Shown here: positions 60,848 to 64,000 of the stretch, in pieces
Numbering within the stretch: position 1 is the first letter of the stretch
Layout: each line of letters opens with the position of its first letter
Origin: Mucilaginibacter gotjawali
GTDB taxonomy: Bacteria > Bacteroidota > Bacteroidia > Sphingobacteriales > Sphingobacteriaceae
Assembly (NCBI RefSeq): GCF_002355435.1
Contig: NZ_AP017313.1
Span: 5,704,001-5,768,000, forward strand
Length of the DNA: 64,000 bases
Direction: 5' to 3'
Translations under genes and position numbers: made by a program
The notes under the pieces: model-generated
Database searches by the model: none
What the model was told of the DNA's origin: nothing
Seen by the model: the letters and a program-made list of their open reading frames with translations, nothing else

Positions 60848-62164
60848 ATGAACAAGATATTTACAATTTTAGGGGGATTATTGCTGAGCGCTTCCCTCGC
60901 TTTCGGGCAGACTAGTATTTCACCGGCCAGGCCGCAAACCAAACCGGTTATTATTACCGGTGCAACCATACATGTGGGCAACGGGCAGGTGATCAATAAT
61001 GGCTATATTGCTTTTGATAAAGGAAAGATTACTGCCATTGGCGAAGGTGCTGCGCCAGGTAATTCAGGCGCCGATATTATCGATGCCACAGGCAAACAAA
61101 TTTACCCGGGGTTTATTTGCCCGATAACCACCCTGGGGCTGGTAGAAATTGAAGAAGGCGCACGTGGAACCGTGGATGAAGACGAAACCGGCGATATTAA
61201 CCCGGATGCGCGCACTTTAGTCGCTTTTAATACCGATTCCAAAGTGATCCCTACCGTTCGGTCAAACGGGATCCTGCTGGCCCAGCCTACACCTACCGGC
61301 GGCATTATTTCGGGGGAGTCGTCTGTAGTACAGCTGGATGCCTGGAACTGGGAAGACGCCGCTTATAAAACAGATATAGGGATTCATTTAAACTGGCCCG
61401 TTGCAGTAGTCAATAATCGCCGCAGGGCAGCCCCAACGCCTGGTATGCCACAGGAATCGCCCGCCGAAAGGGCGCAAAAAGCAATCGACGCTATCGAAAA
61501 ACTATTTTTGGAAGCAAAGGCATACGCCGAAATTGCCAAACCCGAAGTTACCAATGTACGCTTTGAAGCGATGAAAGGCCTGTTTAACGGCAGTAAAAAA
61601 TTGTTTGTAAATGCCGATGGCGCTAAAGAGATCATGCAGGCAGTGGCATTTGCCAAAAAAATGGGTATGTCGGCCGTTATTGTTGGCGGAAACGAATCGT
61701 ACCTGGTAACTGAAGTGCTGAAGAACAATAACGTCCCGGTAATATTAAGGGAAACACAAAGGCTGCCCGACAGGGCGGAGGATGATGTTTACCTGCCCTA
61801 CAAGCTCCCAAAAATGCTGCAGGATGCAGGTGTATTGTATGGCCTCACAGGCATAGGTTTCTGGCGGCAGCGCAACCTGCCGTTTGAGGCGGGGCAGTCG
61901 GTAGGTTATGGGTTAACAAAAGAGCAGGCTTTAAGCATGATCACCCAAAACAACGCAAAAATTTTAGGCATCGATAAAACCACCGGGACATTAGAAGTAG
62001 GGAAAGACGCCAACCTGTTTATCTCCAACGGCGATGCCCTGGACATGCTCACCCTGAACGTAATAAAGGAATTTATACAAGGCCGGGACATCAACCTGGA
62101 CAACCTGCACAAACAGCTTTACAAAAAGTGGAGCGATAAATACGGGTTGAAGACGGATTTGTAA
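60848..62164 (+). CDS. Exported amidohydrolase-like protein lacking the HxH metal motif
   Basis: A 438-residue protein with signal peptide MNKIFTILGGLLLSASLAFG. It is an amidohydrolase-family relative (IYPGFICPITTLGLVEIEEG, GYGLTKEQALSMITQNNAKI, LEVGKDANLFISNGD), but where active members have HxH it reads CPITT, so it lacks a metal ligand pair. It resembles module 1 of the previous protein, so it may be a non-catalytic partner of it, or use another mechanism. Both share strand, signal peptide and family, so an operon is likely. Confidence 0.85.
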   Translation: MNKIFTILGGLLLSASLAFGQTSISPARPQTKPVIITGATIHVGNGQVINNGYIAFDKGKITAIGEGAAPGNSGADIIDATGKQIYPGFICPITTLGLVEIEEGARGTVDEDETGDINPDARTLVAFNTDSKVIPTVRSNGILLAQPTPTGGIISGESSVVQLDAWNWEDAAYKTDIGIHLNWPVAVVNNRRRAAPTPGMPQESPAERAQKAIDAIEKLFLEAKAYAEIAKPEVTNVRFEAMKGLFNGSKKLFVNADGAKEIMQAVAFAKKMGMSAVIVGGNESYLVTEVLKNNNVPVILRETQRLPDRAEDDVYLPYKLPKMLQDAGVLYGLTGIGFWRQRNLPFEAGQSVGYGLTKEQALSMITQNNAKILGIDKTTGTLEVGKDANLFISNGDALDMLTLNVIKEFIQGRDINLDNLHKQLYKKWSDKYGLKTDL

Positions 62165-62233
62165 TGGTGTTAGACTTCCGAAGTTTCAAAAACTTCGGAA
62201 GTCTGCTCATGGGGCCGGCCGTCAGCCTGAAAA

Positions 62234-62500
62234 TTAATCGTAATGTCCCTTTAAAGAATGAATTTTTATAGTTTGACCGTTTTCGGTAAGTTGATAAATG
62301 ATGCGGTGGCTATGGTTAATTCGTCTCGACCAAAGTCCTGATAAGTTGTGTCGTAATGGTTCGGGTTTGCCGATACCTTCGAACGGATCTTCTTCAATGG
62401 CATCAAGAAGTTGTTGAATTTTTCGTTGTACTATCTTATTTCCTGATTTTTTCCAATATTCAATATCCTTCAGTGCTTCATCTGAATAGATTATTTCCAT
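62234..62500 (-). CDS. YoeB/Txe-family toxin (RNase)
   Basis: An 88-residue ribosome-dependent mRNA endonuclease toxin. The YoeB-type residues are present: acidic residues in PFEGIGKPEPL (about 40-49), RR (59-60) in SRRINHSHRIIYQ, and the C-terminal HY (86-87) in KGHYD. Its ATG overlaps the end of the antitoxin gene by 10 bases, the usual order antitoxin-toxin. Confidence 0.92.
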   Translation of the reverse strand: MEIIYSDEALKDIEYWKKSGNKIVQRKIQQLLDAIEEDPFEGIGKPEPLRHNLSGLWSRRINHSHRIIYQLTENGQTIKIHSLKGHYD

Positions 62501-62688
62501 AGGTCATCAGTTCTTATAGCCTTAAATCTGCCGACTTTAAAATCTTCTTCGCTGCGTTTTATTTTTTCCACAAATTCAGCGTTATAGGGCGATTTTTCTT
62601 CCTCGAAACGAATCTTCAACGCCTTCATAAACGCCTTTAGGGCGTCTGATTTTTCTTTGCTTTCAGGATGTGCTATTAATGTTCCCAT
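62491..62688 (-). CDS. Antitoxin partner of the YoeB/Txe-family toxin
   Basis: A 65-residue protein directly upstream of the toxin with overlapping stop (10 bases). The N-terminus (GTLIAHPESKEKSDALKAFM) is a DUF2683-type DNA-binding-like antitoxin start; the acidic C-terminus (FVEKIKRSEEDFKVGRFKAI) should wrap the toxin. It probably binds its own promoter together with the toxin. A TAAATTTG box on the minus strand at 62693-62700 is so close to the ATG that the transcript would be leaderless if used. Confidence 0.85.
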   Translation of the reverse strand: MGTLIAHPESKEKSDALKAFMKALKIRFEEEKSPYNAEFVEKIKRSEEDFKVGRFKAIRTDDLWK

Positions 62689-62843
62689 AAATCAAATTTA
62701 CAAAAAATTGCATAAATTTCCCGAATCGGGTTGAATTACATAAACTTAAAAAACAAGGAATCTTGAAAATTAACGTTATACTAATTTAGTTCACGTAAAT
62801 TTGAAAACATTCGTGAAATTCGTGTCCATTCAATTCCTATCCT

Positions 62844-63941
62844 ATGAAATTATCCCAACTCACCGCCTACCTCGAAAGCCTGGCCCCGCTGGCGTACCAG
62901 GAAGATTATGATAATGCCGGCCTTATCGTCGGCCGGCCCGACCAGGATGTGTACCAGGCACTCATCTCGTTGGATTGTACAGAAGCTGTGGTAGATGAAG
63001 CCATCATCCACAATTGCCAGGTGATCATCTCGCACCACCCCATCGTTTTTCGCGGCCTTAAAAAATTTAACGGCAAAAATTACGTGGAGCGGGTGGTTGA
63101 AAAAGCTATCCGAAATAATATCGCTTTATACGCCATCCATACCAACCTGGATAATGTATTGCCGGGGGTAAATGCCAAAATCTGCGAAACGCTTGGCCTG
63201 CAAAACTCCCGCATCCTGGCCCCCAAACATAATTTGCTAAAAAAACTGGTTACTTACGTGCCGCATAGCCACGCGGATGCCGTGCGGGATGCTTTGTTTG
63301 AAGCCGGCGCGGGGCATATCGGCAATTACAGCGAAGTAAGTTTCAACGCCAATGGTACCGGGACATTTAAGGCAAATGAAAATGCCACTCCTTTTGTTGG
63401 CGAAACAGGAAAGCGCCACCGCGAGGAGGAGATCCGCGTAGAAACCATTTATCCGGCCATAGCCGAAAGTAAAATATTAATGGCACTAATACTCGCCCAC
63501 CCCTATGAAGAGGTGGCCTACGACCTGTATGCCATCACCAACCAAAACCAGCAGGCAGGTTCGGGGATGATCGGCGAATTGGAGCTGCCTATGGACGAAG
63601 AAACTTTTTTATATCACTTGAAAGAAAAGATGCACACCCATGTCATCAGGCATACGGCATTTACCGGCAGGCAAATTAAAAAAGTAGCCGTATGCGGCGG
63701 CGCCGGAGGCTTCCTGCTGAAGCATGCCATTGGCGCCGGAGCCGACATATTTATCACCGCCGATTACAAGTATCACGAGTTTTTTGATGCCGAAGGAAAG
63801 TTGATGATTGCAGACATCGGGCACTTTGAAAGTGAACAATTTACGCAACAATTATTGTATGAGAATATTAAGAAAAAATTTAGTAACTTTGCCGTCCGTT
63901 TAACAGAAGTAAATACAAACCCCGTCAAATATTTTATTTAA
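62844..63941 (+). CDS. Nif3-like dinuclear metal-centre hexameric protein
   Basis: A 365-residue protein of the NIF3/YbgI family with an extended middle part (about 125-240) that holds the PII/CutA-like domain of longer members. Metal-ligand motifs: SHHP (residues about 66-69), AIHTNLDN and ADIGHFESEQ. Catalytic activity is not known for the family; it forms a hexameric toroid with a dinuclear metal centre. Its TAA stop overlaps the next ATG by one base. Confidence 0.92.
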   Translation: MKLSQLTAYLESLAPLAYQEDYDNAGLIVGRPDQDVYQALISLDCTEAVVDEAIIHNCQVIISHHPIVFRGLKKFNGKNYVERVVEKAIRNNIALYAIHTNLDNVLPGVNAKICETLGLQNSRILAPKHNLLKKLVTYVPHSHADAVRDALFEAGAGHIGNYSEVSFNANGTGTFKANENATPFVGETGKRHREEEIRVETIYPAIAESKILMALILAHPYEEVAYDLYAITNQNQQAGSGMIGELELPMDEETFLYHLKEKMHTHVIRHTAFTGRQIKKVAVCGGAGGFLLKHAIGAGADIFITADYKYHEFFDAEGKLMIADIGHFESEQFTQQLLYENIKKKFSNFAVRLTEVNTNPVKYFI

Positions 63942-64000
63942 TGGAACAAACCGTAGAAGAGAAGCTGAAAGCTTTATACGAACTACAAACCATCCACACC
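63941..64000 (+). CDS. Start of a C4-type zinc-ribbon coiled-coil protein (partial)
   Basis: Twenty codons (MEQTVEEKLKALYELQTIHT) running off the window edge. The start overlaps the Nif3-like gene stop by one base. In Bacteroidota a C4 zinc-ribbon coiled-coil protein with this N-terminus usually follows the Nif3-like gene. Confidence 0.75.
   Translation, partial: MEQTVEEKLKALYELQTIHT

Noticed and set aside
1..64000. tRNA, rRNA, riboswitch and prophage genes
   Set aside because: Scanned by eye for T-loop motifs, ribosomal sequence, integrases and phage structural genes; none seen. A covariance-model search would be decisive.

Overview
The window looks like chromosomal DNA of a Bacteroidota member of the Sphingobacteriaceae, probably Mucilaginibacter or a close relative. 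The reasons are the many lipoproteins with a Cys-Lys-Lys start, -7 promoter boxes of the TAnnTTTG type, lack of Shine-Dalgarno signals, and family content (NadM-Nudix with NAMPT and NrtR, PA0069-type radical SAM, YXWGXW-repeat proteins, DUF6377, DUF2007 beside cdsA). The genus is inferred from protein feel, not from a search. No rRNA, tRNA or CRISPR array was seen.

Layout. 0.4-2.9 kb: exported GH3 beta-glucosidase. 3.1-5.4 kb: ECF-like sigma factor, an overlapping membrane anti-sigma-like/TPR protein, and a lipoprotein. 5.5-9.9 kb: a secreted or periplasmic TPR-CHAT protease-like protein, a lipoprotein and a small exported protein. 9.9-12.2 kb: esterase, DODA-type dioxygenase, Crp/Fnr regulator. 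12.4-15.9 kb: a short DUF6377 regulator divergent from a LacI-type regulator (perfect operator-like palindrome between them) and an ArnT-like glycosyltransferase. 16.0-22.6 kb: M14 carboxypeptidase, RecQ, MurF. 23.0-26.1 kb: an NAD salvage module (nadV, nadM-Nudix, nrtR) with two tandem NrtR-type operators laid over a promoter. 26.3-29.0 kb: antitoxin-like protein, FAD oxidoreductase, zinc peptidase, small basic exported protein. 29.1-32.9 kb: three tandem YXWGXW paralogues with low-complexity tails. 33.0-37.5 kb: ApaG, DusB, a frameshifted CPBP protease, DUF2007, CdsA, Psd. 37.6-41.8 kb: small lipoproteins, DUF2809, a complete IS4-family element, PA0069-type radical SAM. 41.8-43.9 kb: a membrane protein / histidine kinase / response regulator operon with a frameshift in its first gene. 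44.2-50.1 kb: Cys-tailed small protein, metallophosphoesterase, LUD protein, FtsH, RsfS, BirA. 50.3-53.9 kb: split DsbD system and PfkA. 54.0-57.6 kb: Nudix hydrolase, lipocalin-like protein, 43-bp tandem repeat, TPR-like protein. 57.7-64.0 kb: two exported amidohydrolases, a YoeB-type toxin-antitoxin pair, Nif3-like protein and the start of a zinc-ribbon protein.

How things fit together. Most of the window is housekeeping (cell wall, phospholipid, NAD, ribosome, protein quality control) sprinkled with short interspersed repeats that are typical of these genomes; some have invaded coding sequence (murF). The most interesting regulatory signals are (1) the NrtR double operator, (2) an identical AAAC-N17-GTC arrangement before each YXWGXW gene, which looks like an ECF sigma promoter, and (3) the LacI-type palindrome. 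Two single-base homopolymer frameshifts (35080-35084 and 43309-43315) break otherwise intact genes; they are either real decay, recoding, or sequencing error, and need read-level checking. I did not find a clearly new multi-gene defence or biosynthetic system; the strongest leads for new biology are the membrane-protein/kinase pair, the YXWGXW regulon and the Cys-tailed small protein.
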